Shown: positions 5,286 to 14,102, counted from the first letter of the stretch. The stretch: 17,339 nucleotides of DNA from CAIRNS01 sp049508565 (GCA_049508565.1 JBELAT010000022.1:1-17339); one strand, 5' to 3'. Notes: generated by a model not told the origin, from the sequence alone. Translations and numbers: made by a program.

Positions 5286-7018
5286 TAGCGGTGCTCCTTG
5301 GTATCTCGCTCGGTTGAATTGTTCCCCGAGTCCTCGTGGTCAGATTCGTCAACCAGCATTTCACCCAGTGTCGGCAAGGTGCTTTTATTAACATACTTTT
5401 TGATCAATTCCCGTTCCCGGTCATGATCGAGCTTCTTGATGGATATCTCTATTTTGCGTTCCTTGGCTTCACTTTTGATGACTTTTGCTTCAACCGTCTG
5501 CCCTTCTTTAAGCTGTTCGGCAGGCATATCATCCCGGCGGCCGCTGATCTCCGCGTTACGTACCAGCGCCTCAACATCCGGCTCCACTTCTACAAAGGCA
5601 CCAAAATCAACCACCCGTTTGACCACACCTGTAACGACTGTCCCCACTTTGTATTTCCGAAGAGGATCTTCCTGAAGGTGCTTTAATGAAAGGGAAATTT
5701 TTTCGGTCCGAGTGTTGACCTCCATCACGACCACTTCTATTTCGTCGCCCACTTTAAGAATGTCTTGCGGATGACGGATTTTTTTTGTCCAGGAAAGATC
5801 TGAAACATGTATCAACCCTTCGATACCGTCAGACAATTTCACGAAAGCGCCAAAGGGCGTCAGTGATGTTACGGTTCCCTTGACTCGAGCACCGGGCGCA
5901 TACCGATGTGCTGCTTCCTCCCAGGGGTTGGGCAGGATTTTTTTTAGCGACAACGACAACTTCTCAGCGGCAGGATCAACAGAAATGATCTTCGCCTCTA
6001 TCTCTGAACCAACCGTAAACATTTTTTTCAGGTTTGGTTTCTGGTCATCCCAGGAAACCTCCGAGATGTGAACGAGCCCTTCTAATCCCGGTTCAAGTTC
6101 CACAAATATGCCGAAATCAGCGATCGAAGATATTTTGCCTTTAATAACCAGTCCTTCCGGATATTTATCCTTCGCCCCATCCCAGGGACGCGGGGATAAG
6201 TTTTTTAAACTAAAGGAAACCTTGCCCTTTTCGCGATCGATTTTAAGAACCTGCACTTTTACTTTTTGCCCCGGCTTAAGGACGTCGGAGACTTTTTTCA
6301 CGTGGAACCATGCAATGTCACCGATATGCAGCAATCCTTCCATTCCACCAATATCGATAAACGCCCCGAAATCGGTTATGCCCATAACCTGGCCGTCAAC
6401 AATATTTCCTTCTGCAAGCCCCGCCATAACCTTTGCTTTGCGGGTCTTATCTTCTTCTTCGAGTATTTTTTTCCGGGAGACTACGACATTGCGCTGGCTC
6501 TGATCGAGTTCCGCGATATTAAACGACAATGTCTTACCCAGATACTTGTCCGCGTCTTTCACAAATCTCAGTTCGATCTGTGAAATAGGACAAAATGCGC
6601 TCACTCCACCCAGATCAACAGTAAATCCACCGCGATTTTTTTGGCGAACCCTGCCCTCAACGGGATGGCCGCTTTTGAACGCTTCGACAACTCTGTCCCA
6701 CGCCGCCTTTTCACGGATCTGACGGTTGGAGAGAATAACATACCCGCTCTCCGTGAACATTTTCACCACCATGACCTGCACCTGCATCCCTATTTTAAAG
6801 GAATTTTTGGTTGCTTCATCACAATCGCCGATCGGAATCAATCCGTCCGACTTGGTACCCAGGTCAACCAGAAACCCATCGGCATTCTGACCGATAATTT
6901 TAACGGTCAGGATTTTTCCATTTTCCAGCTTAATATCGGGGCCCAGAAGATCGGCCATCGACATTTCTTCATTGTTCGTCTCTTCAGTCGGATTATTTAA
7001 TTCCTTTGTATCTTCCAT
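5285..7018 (-). CDS. rpsA: 30S ribosomal protein S1 homologue, six S1 domains
   Basis: S1 binds mRNA and helps load structured messages on the 30S subunit. The 577-residue protein has six S1/OB-fold repeats, at about residues 34-101, 117-185, 205-273, 290-360, 377-447 and 459-530. The last four repeats carry the typical [DP]FG-[AI]F...EGL-[LVI]H cores. The first two are more divergent, as in Escherichia coli S1, where they anchor to the ribosome. An acidic N-terminal lead and an acidic C-terminal tail flank them. I chose the ATG at 7018 because GGAGG lies 8 nt upstream; a longer frame from 7048 has no ribosome site. This start overlaps the end of ispH by 26 nt. The ispH-rpsA linkage is seen in several phyla, and in some clostridia the two are fused. 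Confidence 0.95.
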   Translation of the reverse strand: MEDTKELNNPTEETNNEEMSMADLLGPDIKLENGKILTVKIIGQNADGFLVDLGTKSDGLIPIGDCDEATKNSFKIGMQVQVMVVKMFTESGYVILSNRQIREKAAWDRVVEAFKSGHPVEGRVRQKNRGGFTVDLGGVSAFCPISQIELRFVKDADKYLGKTLSFNIAELDQSQRNVVVSRKKILEEEDKTRKAKVMAGLAEGNIVDGQVMGITDFGAFIDIGGMEGLLHIGDIAWFHVKKVSDVLKPGQKVKVQVLKIDREKGKVSFSLKNLSPRPWDGAKDKYPEGLVIKGKISSIADFGIFVELEPGLEGLVHISEVSWDDQKPNLKKMFTVGSEIEAKIISVDPAAEKLSLSLKKILPNPWEEAAHRYAPGARVKGTVTSLTPFGAFVKLSDGIEGLIHVSDLSWTKKIRHPQDILKVGDEIEVVVMEVNTRTEKISLSLKHLQEDPLRKYKVGTVVTGVVKRVVDFGAFVEVEPDVEALVRNAEISGRRDDMPAEQLKEGQTVEAKVIKSEAKERKIEISIKKLDHDRERELIKKYVNKSTLPTLGEMLVDESDHEDSGNNSTERDTKEHR

Positions 7019-7850
7019 CTGTTTTTCCTCCAATGGCGTTTGCCACACGATCTATGATCCAATCCGGAGTTGAAGCTCCGGCAGTCAATCCTACGTTTTT
7101 TGCCCGGGTAAACCACCCGGCTTTTAATTCTTTTTCCGTTTCTATGTGATGAGTCGGCGTGCAGGCAGAACAGATCTGCGCCAGGCGACGGGTGTTTCCG
7201 GAATTTTTCCCGCCAATAACGATCATCACGTCCACCCGCCGGGCAAGCTGTCGAGCCGCCTCCTGGCGGTCTTTGGTAGCTTTACATATTGTATTAAAAG
7301 TTGTGACGTTCCGGCAAGTTTTTCTAATCTCTGCGACCACCGCCGCAAAATTCTCCGGCGTCTGCGTGGTCTGGCTAACGACAAAGACCGGCTTATGCCC
7401 GAGTTTCGCCTTTGTAATATCATGACGATTATCAACGACAAAACCGTTGTGACGACAGTAGGACACAAGGCCCACAACTTCCGGATGCGTCTTTTCTCCG
7501 ACAATGATTATCTGGACATCATCAGCGCTTAATTTTTTTATAATGTCCTGTGCTCGTTTGACGAACGGGCAGGTTGCATCAACAATACACAATTTTTTTT
7601 GTTCAAGTTTTTCACGCAGCTCCTGAGGTATGCCGTGCGTACGCACGATCAGGGTTGCATCGCGCAACCGTCCGTGTGCTTCTATGGAACGGATGCCGGC
7701 CTTAGCCAGACGTTTGACTTCCTGAGGGTTATGAATGAGCGGGCCATACGTGTATACCCGCTTTTTGCCCTGCACGGTCTTTTCAGCAAGTTCTATCGCC
7801 CGACGTACACCAAAACAAAAACCTGCGCTTTTTGCAGTTATTACTTTCAT
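6993..7850 (-). CDS. ispH: 4-hydroxy-3-methylbut-2-enyl diphosphate reductase (IspH/LytB)
   Basis: IspH is the last enzyme of the MEP isoprenoid pathway, reducing HMBPP to IPP and DMAPP with an iron-sulfur cluster. The 285-residue protein keeps the three cluster cysteines: C12 in GFCFGVRRA, C94 in DATCPFV and C189 in NTICKAT. It also keeps the diphosphate-binding histidines H40 (GPLIHNP), H72 (RTHG) and H122 with E124 (THPEV). The C-terminal substrate loop is GGKNSGNTRRL, giving S217 and N219, with G where many members have a second serine. A closing TAGASTPDWII block follows. GAGGATGATCA before the ATG gives a clear ribosome site. A 105-nt gap separates it from plsC; no convincing promoter is visible there. 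Confidence 0.96.
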   Translation of the reverse strand: MKVITAKSAGFCFGVRRAIELAEKTVQGKKRVYTYGPLIHNPQEVKRLAKAGIRSIEAHGRLRDATLIVRTHGIPQELREKLEQKKLCIVDATCPFVKRAQDIIKKLSADDVQIIIVGEKTHPEVVGLVSYCRHNGFVVDNRHDITKAKLGHKPVFVVSQTTQTPENFAAVVAEIRKTCRNVTTFNTICKATKDRQEAARQLARRVDVMIVIGGKNSGNTRRLAQICSACTPTHHIETEKELKAGWFTRAKNVGLTAGASTPDWIIDRVANAIGGKTDGRYKGIK

Positions 7851-7955
7851 TGATCATCCTCGTAATTCGGTTTCACTTTTACTCTGGGCTCACTTCGATG
7901 GATGAAAGGAAGGAGAGAGAAAAACGTGTCGATTATCTAGAAAACAGCGCTGATC

Positions 7956-8540
7956 TTAATGAAGCTTTTTTATTTCTTCCATTATCTGATCGGAAAAAAT
8001 TTGATATGTTTCTTTCGTATATTTTTTGGGGGGATATATCGGCCGGCCAAAAATAACCGAAAGTTTTTTAAACGATCTCAAAAAAAATGAGTTTACTATT
8101 CTGACGGGTATAACGGGTTTTTGGGAGTGGCAGGCAACCATACCGCATCCGCTGCGTGGTATCCCGAAACCCCCATCTTTCGATCGCGTTCCTTCAGGAA
8201 ACATCAGCAGACAGTTTCCTTCCTTTAACAGTTTCTCGGCAGTTCGAATCGCTGAGAAGTCATTGTGTCCCCGCCTGACAGGAAACGCATTCGTGCGATT
8301 AATAAGAAACCCCAGAACCGGCACATCAAACAACTCTTTTTTTGCCATGAAAAAAAGCGGGCGCCGCATTGCTGAGCCCACCAGCGGCGGATCAGCTAAG
8401 CTCACATGGTTAGGTGCAATGATCACGCCACCTGAGAGCGGGATATTTTCATGACCGACAACCGACCGGCGCCAGATAAGACGATATGCCACGGCAAACA
8501 TCCAACGACCCAGATAAAAAACCCAGGAATTTTTTATCAT
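7956..8540 (-). CDS. plsC: 1-acyl-sn-glycerol-3-phosphate acyltransferase (PlsC-type)
   Basis: PlsC adds the second acyl chain to lysophosphatidic acid, giving phosphatidic acid for membrane lipids. The 194-residue protein has all four family blocks: the catalytic HX4D motif in NHVSLADPP (H45, D50), a central region around FPVRRGHNDFSA (86-97), the glycerol-phosphate binding FPEGTRS (114-120), and a fourth block at KPVIPVRI (141-148). A hydrophobic N-terminal stretch (about residues 6-23) may associate with the membrane. Its start overlaps the aroA stop by 4 nt (ATGA), so it is translated in step with the aromatic genes despite its unrelated pathway. Substrate specificity cannot be read from sequence; it could also serve a related acyl acceptor. 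Confidence 0.92.
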   Translation of the reverse strand: MIKNSWVFYLGRWMFAVAYRLIWRRSVVGHENIPLSGGVIIAPNHVSLADPPLVGSAMRRPLFFMAKKELFDVPVLGFLINRTNAFPVRRGHNDFSAIRTAEKLLKEGNCLLMFPEGTRSKDGGFGIPRSGCGMVACHSQKPVIPVRIVNSFFLRSFKKLSVIFGRPIYPPKKYTKETYQIFSDQIMEEIKKLH

Positions 8541-9817
8541 ATAAGCCGTTTCAACGTATCAATGAACCCGGGAAAGGAAGTATCAACACACTCAGTATCA
8601 TCGATAACGGTCTGCCCTGTGGCAATACATCCCGCAACCGCCAAGGTCATCGCGACACGATGGTCACCGTAGCTGGTAACGTGTGCCCCATGGAGTTTTA
8701 CGGGACCATGGATCATCATGCCATCCGGCCGTTCATCAATACGCGCGCCCATGGCGATGAGTCCAGCGGAAATGGTTTTGATCCGGTCGCTTTCTTTGAC
8801 GCGAAGCTCAGAGGCGCCGGTAATCAGGGTTGTCCCTTTCGCCTGTGTCGCTGCCAAAACCAGGATCGGCACCTCATCGATGAGCCGCGGCATGATATCG
8901 GCATTAATCTCAGTCGCATTGAGTGAAGACGGTTCCGCAACGATAGTTGCCACCGGTTCGCCGGAGAGACTGCGACGGCCGTTCAGGTGCATCCGGGCTC
9001 CCATACGGCCCAGCACTTCAATAATGCCATCGCGGGTCGGGTTGACACCGACATCGGGCAGTTCGATACGTCCGGTTTTCGCGATAAGTCCCAGCACCAT
9101 AAAAAAAGCTGCGGACGAAATGTCAGCGGGAACGGTTAATGACAGGGGTCTCAACCGTGCCGGCCCCCGGACAGAAACACGAGTGCCATCGACAGATATG
9201 TCGGCCCCGCAGGCGGCCAGCATCCGCTCTGTATGGTCGCGTGACCTGACCGGTTCTTCAACCGCAGTAACTCCTGTTGCCCTGAGTCCCGCAAACAAAA
9301 TACATGATTTTACCTGCGCACTTGCCACGGGACTGCTATACGATATCGGGTGTATCACCTTTGTTCCGGTGATTTCAAGAGGCAGATAACTTCCTTCACG
9401 AGCGACAATATTAGCCCCCATACGCTCTAAGGGTTCGATAATCCTTTTCATCGGGCGACGAGATAAGCTGGCATCGCCGGTTATCCGTGACACGAAGGGT
9501 TGTCCCGCCAGGATACCGGATAATAACCGTACGGTGGTACCGGAATTTCCCGCGTCTATAACGTCCGCAGGCGCTGTGAGTGCGTCCATTCCTTTGCCCC
9601 AGATTCGCACCGTATGACTGGTGCGCTGTATCCGGACTCCCATAGAACAGAACGCCTGAAGGGTTTGCAAACAATCTTGCGATGCCAAATAGTTCTCTAT
9701 GATTGATTCGCCGTCAGCGAGCGCGCCCAGCATTATGGCCCGGTGAGTGATTGATTTATCGCTCGGCACAATAACTTTTCCAGAAACGCTCTCAGCGGGA
9801 TTAATGGTCCATTTCAT
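8537..9817 (-). CDS. aroA: 3-phosphoshikimate 1-carboxyvinyltransferase (EPSP synthase, class II-like)
   Basis: EPSP synthase joins phosphoenolpyruvate to shikimate 3-phosphate, the sixth step of the shikimate pathway. The 426-residue protein has PSDKSITHR (18-26, K21), GNSGTTVRLL (90-99), GDASLSRRPMKR (114-125), D314-E315 in RLIDEVPIL, the KESDRIKTI block (341-349) and GDHRVAM (384-390). The motifs SAQVK (166-170), RDHTE (193-197) and NPTR (259-262) match the class II set; the fourth class II motif, normally GDK, is SDK here. Class II enzymes are generally less glyphosate-sensitive than class I, but this one keeps a glycine in GNSGT (G93) where the CP4 type has alanine. It overlaps tyrA upstream and plsC downstream by 4 nt each. 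Confidence 0.97.
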   Translation of the reverse strand: MKWTINPAESVSGKVIVPSDKSITHRAIMLGALADGESIIENYLASQDCLQTLQAFCSMGVRIQRTSHTVRIWGKGMDALTAPADVIDAGNSGTTVRLLSGILAGQPFVSRITGDASLSRRPMKRIIEPLERMGANIVAREGSYLPLEITGTKVIHPISYSSPVASAQVKSCILFAGLRATGVTAVEEPVRSRDHTERMLAACGADISVDGTRVSVRGPARLRPLSLTVPADISSAAFFMVLGLIAKTGRIELPDVGVNPTRDGIIEVLGRMGARMHLNGRRSLSGEPVATIVAEPSSLNATEINADIMPRLIDEVPILVLAATQAKGTTLITGASELRVKESDRIKTISAGLIAMGARIDERPDGMMIHGPVKLHGAHVTSYGDHRVAMTLAVAGCIATGQTVIDDTECVDTSFPGFIDTLKRLI

Positions 9818-10683
9818 TTGAGCTTACACCGCGCACGATGCCCTTTTTCAAATAGTTTCTCAAGTGAGGAAACGCTGTTAATACGTTTTTTTGTGTCAGT
9901 TAAAAAACGTATAAGCGCAGTGATGGCTTTGCTGATTTCAGTTCCATTTGCCCGGCATATACGAGCCCAGTCTCCCGGATTTGAAGCGGCCACCCGTGTC
10001 GCATCTTTAAACGATCCCGCCATCAATTGCGCCGCAGTACGGTGTTTGCCCTTAAGAGTTTCTGCTAATCCCGCGAGCCCGTACGCCACCACATGAGGCA
10101 CATGACTGGTCAGCGCGACTACAACATCATGTTCTACAGGGTCCATCTCAACGATGCGGCCACCGGCATGACGCCATAGCTGTTTAATGACATCCATTTG
10201 AGCACGGGAAGCATTGACCGTACCGGCAATGACAATCGTTGCATCTTTATATAAGTGTGCCGAGGCAGATTCCACCCCGCTTTTTTCAATGCCCGCCATG
10301 GGATGGGCGCCGACAAAAGCTGGCATCTGAGATCCATGTATCCCGTGTGCTGAAAAAACGCGGGCAACGTCTTTAATGATGCACCCCTTAACACTGCCTG
10401 CGTCCGTTATGATTGCACCAGGCTTGCACAGTGGCAGAATAGTTTTGATGATAGGAGCAACATGATCAACAGGGGTACAGACAACAACCACATCGGCGTC
10501 ACGAACTCCGGCCGCATAATCGACGGTGAACGTATCAACGGCTCCCCGTCTTTTCGCCGCTCTCAGTTTCGCCTGATGCCGTCCGATACCGCAGACCTGG
10601 TAGTGGCCAGAGCCGCGTAAAGCCATGCCCAGCGATCCGCCGATCAACCCCACTCCGATAATAGTGACTTGTTGGGTGCGCAT
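9814..10683 (-). CDS. tyrA: Prephenate dehydrogenase
   Basis: It oxidatively decarboxylates prephenate to 4-hydroxyphenylpyruvate, the precursor of tyrosine. The 289-residue protein begins with a Rossmann fold, GVGLIGGSLGMALRG (10-24). It has the conserved ITDAGSVKG (92-100), GAHPMAGIEKSGVESA (125-140, with H127 the likely catalytic histidine), and the helical substrate domain with LTSHVPHVVAYGLA. It lacks the C-terminal ACT domain found in longer TyrA proteins, so tyrosine feedback is more likely to act elsewhere, for example on the DAHP synthase. Cofactor choice (NAD or NADP) and use of arogenate instead of prephenate cannot be settled by eye. Its ATG overlaps the aroF stop by one base (TAATG). 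Confidence 0.94.
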   Translation of the reverse strand: MRTQQVTIIGVGLIGGSLGMALRGSGHYQVCGIGRHQAKLRAAKRRGAVDTFTVDYAAGVRDADVVVVCTPVDHVAPIIKTILPLCKPGAIITDAGSVKGCIIKDVARVFSAHGIHGSQMPAFVGAHPMAGIEKSGVESASAHLYKDATIVIAGTVNASRAQMDVIKQLWRHAGGRIVEMDPVEHDVVVALTSHVPHVVAYGLAGLAETLKGKHRTAAQLMAGSFKDATRVAASNPGDWARICRANGTEISKAITALIRFLTDTKKRINSVSSLEKLFEKGHRARCKLK

Positions 10684-11708
10684 TATCTTTTAAGTATGGT
10701 CCTTCCCACTGCGAGTGCGACCCGGTCAAGTTCCTGCATAAGCGTCTCAAACTGTGCAGGAAGCAGGCTCTGCGGCCCATCGGATAATGCTTCTTCGGGG
10801 CACGGATGCACTTCGATAATAAGCCCATCGGCTCCGGCAGCCACCGCCGCCTTTGCCATGGTACCGACATGTTCCCTGATACCAATACCGTGGGATGGAT
10901 CAACAATGACCGGCAAATGAGAAAGTTTTTTAAGTACCGGAACGGCATTTAAATCGAGCGTGTTGCGTGTTGCGTCTTCGAACGTGCGGATACCGCGCTC
11001 GCACAATATGACTTTATAGTTGCCCTGAGACATTATATATTCGGCCGACAATAAAAGTTCTTTAATAGTTGTCGCCATTCCCCGTTTAAGTAAAACCGGT
11101 TTTCGCTGCTTACCTGCTGCTTTGAGCAAGTCGTAGTTCTGTACGTTTCGAGCGCCAATCTGAATGATGTCGCAGCTTCTTCCCACTGAAAGTATCTGCG
11201 CGACTGTCATCGCTTCACTGATGGTCGGCAGACCGGTCTGTTTTTTTACTTTCTTGAGTATCTCTAAGCCTTTGTCACCCATACCTTGAAACGCATAGGG
11301 CGAACTGCGCGGTTTGAATGCTCCCGCCCGGAAAAGTGTCGCACCCGCTTTTTTCACCAGCCGTGCCGTTTCCAGCGTTCTTTCAAGAGCCTCAACCGCA
11401 CAGGGGCCAGCCATGACAACGATCTCCTCACCACCAATGGACACACCAGGCGCAACAGTAACAACAGTGTTGTCACGCTTAAATTCACGGCTCGCCAGTT
11501 TGTAGGGTTTCTCGATTTCGCTGATGTGGTCGACAACCTCCATCGCCTCGAACATATCACGGTACCGTTCGGCCCGTTCACCGATCATGCCGATGATGGT
11601 CATATCAACCCCGCGCGAAACGTGAGGGATATACCCTAATTTTTTTATCTTTTTTATAATGGTATCAACTACCGGTTTCGGGGCGCGTCGTTTAAGGGTA
11701 ATAATCAT
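10683..11708 (-). CDS. aroF: 3-deoxy-7-phosphoheptulonate (DAHP) synthase, type I-beta with N-terminal regulatory domain
   Basis: This enzyme condenses phosphoenolpyruvate and erythrose 4-phosphate, the entry to the shikimate pathway. The 341-residue protein has an N-terminal ferredoxin-like domain (about 1-70), as in the Thermotoga maritima enzyme where it mediates feedback by Tyr and Phe. The catalytic barrel follows. Visible marks are VVMAGPCAVE (97-106), FKPRSSPYAFQG (131-142), LLKRGM (206-211) and VDPSHGIG (269-276). Metal ligands by analogy with T. maritima are C103, H273, E299 and D310, all present. An AAGGAG lies 12 nt before the start. The symbol is by function; names such as aroG or aroA(beta) are also used. 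With tyrA and pheA in the same block, its regulatory domain is the probable control point for the block's flux. Confidence 0.95.
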   Translation of the reverse strand: MIITLKRRAPKPVVDTIIKKIKKLGYIPHVSRGVDMTIIGMIGERAERYRDMFEAMEVVDHISEIEKPYKLASREFKRDNTVVTVAPGVSIGGEEIVVMAGPCAVEALERTLETARLVKKAGATLFRAGAFKPRSSPYAFQGMGDKGLEILKKVKKQTGLPTISEAMTVAQILSVGRSCDIIQIGARNVQNYDLLKAAGKQRKPVLLKRGMATTIKELLLSAEYIMSQGNYKVILCERGIRTFEDATRNTLDLNAVPVLKKLSHLPVIVDPSHGIGIREHVGTMAKAAVAAGADGLIIEVHPCPEEALSDGPQSLLPAQFETLMQELDRVALAVGRTILKR

Positions 11709-11729
11709 TGTAATTATACTCTCCTTGCT

Positions 11730-12854
11730 TTAGGCAACTATTTTTTTCAGGGCGGCTAAAAACATTTTGTTCTGTGCTCTGGTACCGATGGTAACTCTGA
11801 TATGATTGACCAGCTGGTATTCATCCATAGCGCGCACAATAACGCCTTCTTTGAGGAGCCGTTTAAAAACGTCTAATCCCTTGAGAGGACTGATGTTGAT
11901 AAGTACAAAATTAGCCGCAGACGGAACAAATTGAATACCCCACCGGTCCAGTTCCCGGCATATTGACAACTTTTCCTGTTCCAGCAACGTAAGGCTGCGG
12001 GAAACCTGTGTGGAATCAGATAGACTCGCCACTGCCGCAACCTGTGCCGGAAAGTTGACATTAAATGGCGGACGGATACGATCGATATAGTCAACTATCT
12101 CCGGATCCGCAAACCCGTAGCCAACCCGTAACCCTGCCAGACCGTATATTTTCGAGAAGGTCCTTAAAATGATCAGGTTCGGATACCGTTTCATGAGCCG
12201 CAGCGTGTCGGGATAGTCCTTATTGACTCTGGCATACTCGTAATACGCTTCATCAACAACCACCAGCGGCAGAGATTTGCGCGATCGTTGTGCCACACAT
12301 GATAAGAACTCTTCAAGTTCCTCCGTCGTATTATAGGTTCCCGTTGGATTATTGGGGTTCGCAACAAAAATGGCCTTTGTAGTAGAAGTAACGGCTCGTG
12401 CCATTGCCAAGAGATCGTGCGTATACCCGTCTTTCATGGGCACGGTAATAACGGTGCTGCCCATCAGTTTTCCCACCATTTCATACCGAACAAACGCGTG
12501 CCGTGAAACAATAATAGAATCGGCCGGGTTGAAGAACACTTTCCCGATAACTTCTATGATCTCATCTGAACCAGCACCTACTATTATAGATGCCGGATCA
12601 ACCGCATACTTTTTCGCCAGCGCCTGCTTGAGATCCCAGGAATTTGAATCAGGATAGAAGTATACGCGCGGGGCAGCTTTTTGGATCGCGGCGATGGCGG
12701 CTCGGCAGGGACCGAGCGGGTTTTCATTTGAGGCAAGTTTAATGACTTTTTTTAGACCCAGTTCCCGCTTAATCGTCTCTACTGGTTTTCCAGCAATATA
12801 CGGTTCAAACCCTTCACAATTTTTTCTGATGCATTTTTTTATTTCAAATTTCAT
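11730..12854 (-). CDS. hisC: HisC-family aminotransferase, probable aromatic aminotransferase
   Basis: A PLP-dependent class I/II aminotransferase of the histidinol-phosphate type, 374 residues. Marks are KLASNENPLGP (39-49), VGAGSDEII (92-100), the NPNNPTG cofactor loop (166-172), DEAYYEY (201-207), and TFSKIYGLAGLRVGYG (232-247) with K235 as the Schiff-base lysine. The family makes histidinol phosphate in histidine synthesis, but many members also transaminate phenylpyruvate and 4-hydroxyphenylpyruvate. Lying between pheA and aroF, this copy most likely makes Phe and Tyr; that is inference from context, and it may do both jobs. AGGAG lies 6 nt before the ATG at 12854. A 162-nt gap separates it from pheA; I find no convincing promoter or terminator in that gap. 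Confidence 0.9.
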   Translation of the reverse strand: MKFEIKKCIRKNCEGFEPYIAGKPVETIKRELGLKKVIKLASNENPLGPCRAAIAAIQKAAPRVYFYPDSNSWDLKQALAKKYAVDPASIIVGAGSDEIIEVIGKVFFNPADSIIVSRHAFVRYEMVGKLMGSTVITVPMKDGYTHDLLAMARAVTSTTKAIFVANPNNPTGTYNTTEELEEFLSCVAQRSRKSLPLVVVDEAYYEYARVNKDYPDTLRLMKRYPNLIILRTFSKIYGLAGLRVGYGFADPEIVDYIDRIRPPFNVNFPAQVAAVASLSDSTQVSRSLTLLEQEKLSICRELDRWGIQFVPSAANFVLINISPLKGLDVFKRLLKEGVIVRAMDEYQLVNHIRVTIGTRAQNKMFLAALKKIVA

Positions 12855-13016
12855 TGTTGACTCCTATTTCAGCAGTATTCTTCCGATTCGCTAAGATATT
12901 ACGCACGCTTATCTTTTTATCATTGATGAGTACATACACACCAGTCTCTCTCGTGGCGAATAATGCCAGAAATTAATCCTTAAAACACGGGGAATTGACC
13001 GGCTTGTGAGCGGATA

Positions 13017-14102
13017 TTAATCGGCGCGCGGATAGGACCCGAGAACTTTGAGAAACACACAGTGATGTTCTAAAGCTTTAAGGGCTTTCTGTACCCGCGA
13101 TTGAGATATATGACCCAGAAAATCAACAAAGAATATGTATTCCCAGGCTTTCTTCTTTGTCGGCCGTGACTCGATTTTAGTCAGGTTGATACCTTGATGC
13201 TTGAACGTCATCAGTATATCATGCAGCGCACCTACTTTATCCTTGATTGAAAACATCACCGACGTTTTATCCGTTCCCGATGATTGAGCGCAGTTGCGAC
13301 CGATAACCAGAAATCGCGTACAGTTCTCGGGATTATCTTCGATGTTCTGCTCCACTGTCTCGAGGCCATAGAGTTGACCAGCTGATCGCGATGCGATCGC
13401 CGCAGCATCAGGCTCACTGACCACACGACGTGCCGCTTCTGATGTTGAAAGTGTCTCTATAACCGGTATTCCCGGCAGATTTGTTTCAAGCCACGTACGA
13501 CACTGAGCCAGGGGCTGTGGATGTGAATAGACCTTTTTTATGTTTTTTTTGATACCTGAAACGGATAAAAGATAGTTGCGAATTGGCATACTTATTTCCG
13601 CGCAGATGACGAGATCTGACTCAATGAACATGTCCAGCGTATGATTAACGACACCTTCCGTTGAATTTTCAATCGGAACGACACCGAAATCCGCGCGGTT
13701 TTTTTCTACTTCACCAAACACGTCAGCAATTGTCGGAACCGCGCTATACTGGGCTGCCACTCCGAAATTTTTCAGTGACGCCTCATGGGTATAGGAAGCC
13801 TCCCTCCCGAAAAATGCTACTTTGATCCGGGACTCCAAAGACCGGCAGGCACTAAGGATCTCGCGATAAATCGATTCAATGGCTCCTGGCGGCAGGAGTC
13901 CTTTATTTTTTTTCTGAAGTCCGGTGATTATCTTTTTTTCACGGTGCGGAATATAAAAATCTTGCCCCGTTTTCATCTTGACACTGCCGACCTGCTTCAC
14001 GAGACCTGCACGGCGGCTCAACAAATCAAGGATACCCTCATCAACACTATCGATTTGTTTCCTGAGGTGTTCGATATTTTCTCCGGTGGATGTCTTTTTC
14101 AT
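13017..14102 (-). CDS. pheA: Bifunctional chorismate mutase/prephenate dehydratase (P-protein)
   Basis: It converts chorismate to prephenate and then to phenylpyruvate. The 361-residue protein has an AroQ-type chorismate mutase helix bundle (about 8-90, starting IEHLRKQIDSVDEGILDLL). The prephenate dehydratase domain follows (about 93-270, with VAFFGREASYTHEA, PIENSTEGVVNHTLD and the catalytic TRF at 262-264). A C-terminal ACT domain (about 279-355, GALHDIL and ESRPTK) normally mediates phenylalanine feedback. I chose the ATG at 14102, preceded by AAGGA at good spacing. An ATG 24 nt upstream (14126) has a weaker site and would lie only a few bases after the predicted transcription start. The mutase also supplies prephenate for TyrA, which has no mutase domain of its own. 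Confidence 0.96.
   Translation of the reverse strand: MKKTSTGENIEHLRKQIDSVDEGILDLLSRRAGLVKQVGSVKMKTGQDFYIPHREKKIITGLQKKNKGLLPPGAIESIYREILSACRSLESRIKVAFFGREASYTHEASLKNFGVAAQYSAVPTIADVFGEVEKNRADFGVVPIENSTEGVVNHTLDMFIESDLVICAEISMPIRNYLLSVSGIKKNIKKVYSHPQPLAQCRTWLETNLPGIPVIETLSTSEAARRVVSEPDAAAIASRSAGQLYGLETVEQNIEDNPENCTRFLVIGRNCAQSSGTDKTSVMFSIKDKVGALHDILMTFKHQGINLTKIESRPTKKKAWEYIFFVDFLGHISQSRVQKALKALEHHCVFLKVLGSYPRAD

Noticed and set aside
7019..7048. Longer N-terminus for ribosomal protein S1
   Set aside because: The extra 10 residues have no ribosome site and lie inside ispH; the ATG at 7018 has GGAGG at proper spacing.
7898..8056. Plus-strand frame starting MDERKEREKRVDYLENSADL across the plsC-ispH gap
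   Set aside because: Most of it is antisense to the well-supported end of plsC, it lacks a clear ribosome site, and the homopurine stretch explains the charged composition.
8718..9389. 223-codon plus-strand frame opposite aroA
   Set aside because: It is Ser/Thr/Pro-rich, as expected from the complement of a coding frame with codon bias; aroA is certain.
12844..12939. Thirty-one-codon minus-strand frame from a GTG, running into the hisC start
   Set aside because: It reads smoothly (VYVLINDKKISVRNILAN) but has no good start codon or ribosome site and ends inside hisC. An open frame this short is expected by chance.
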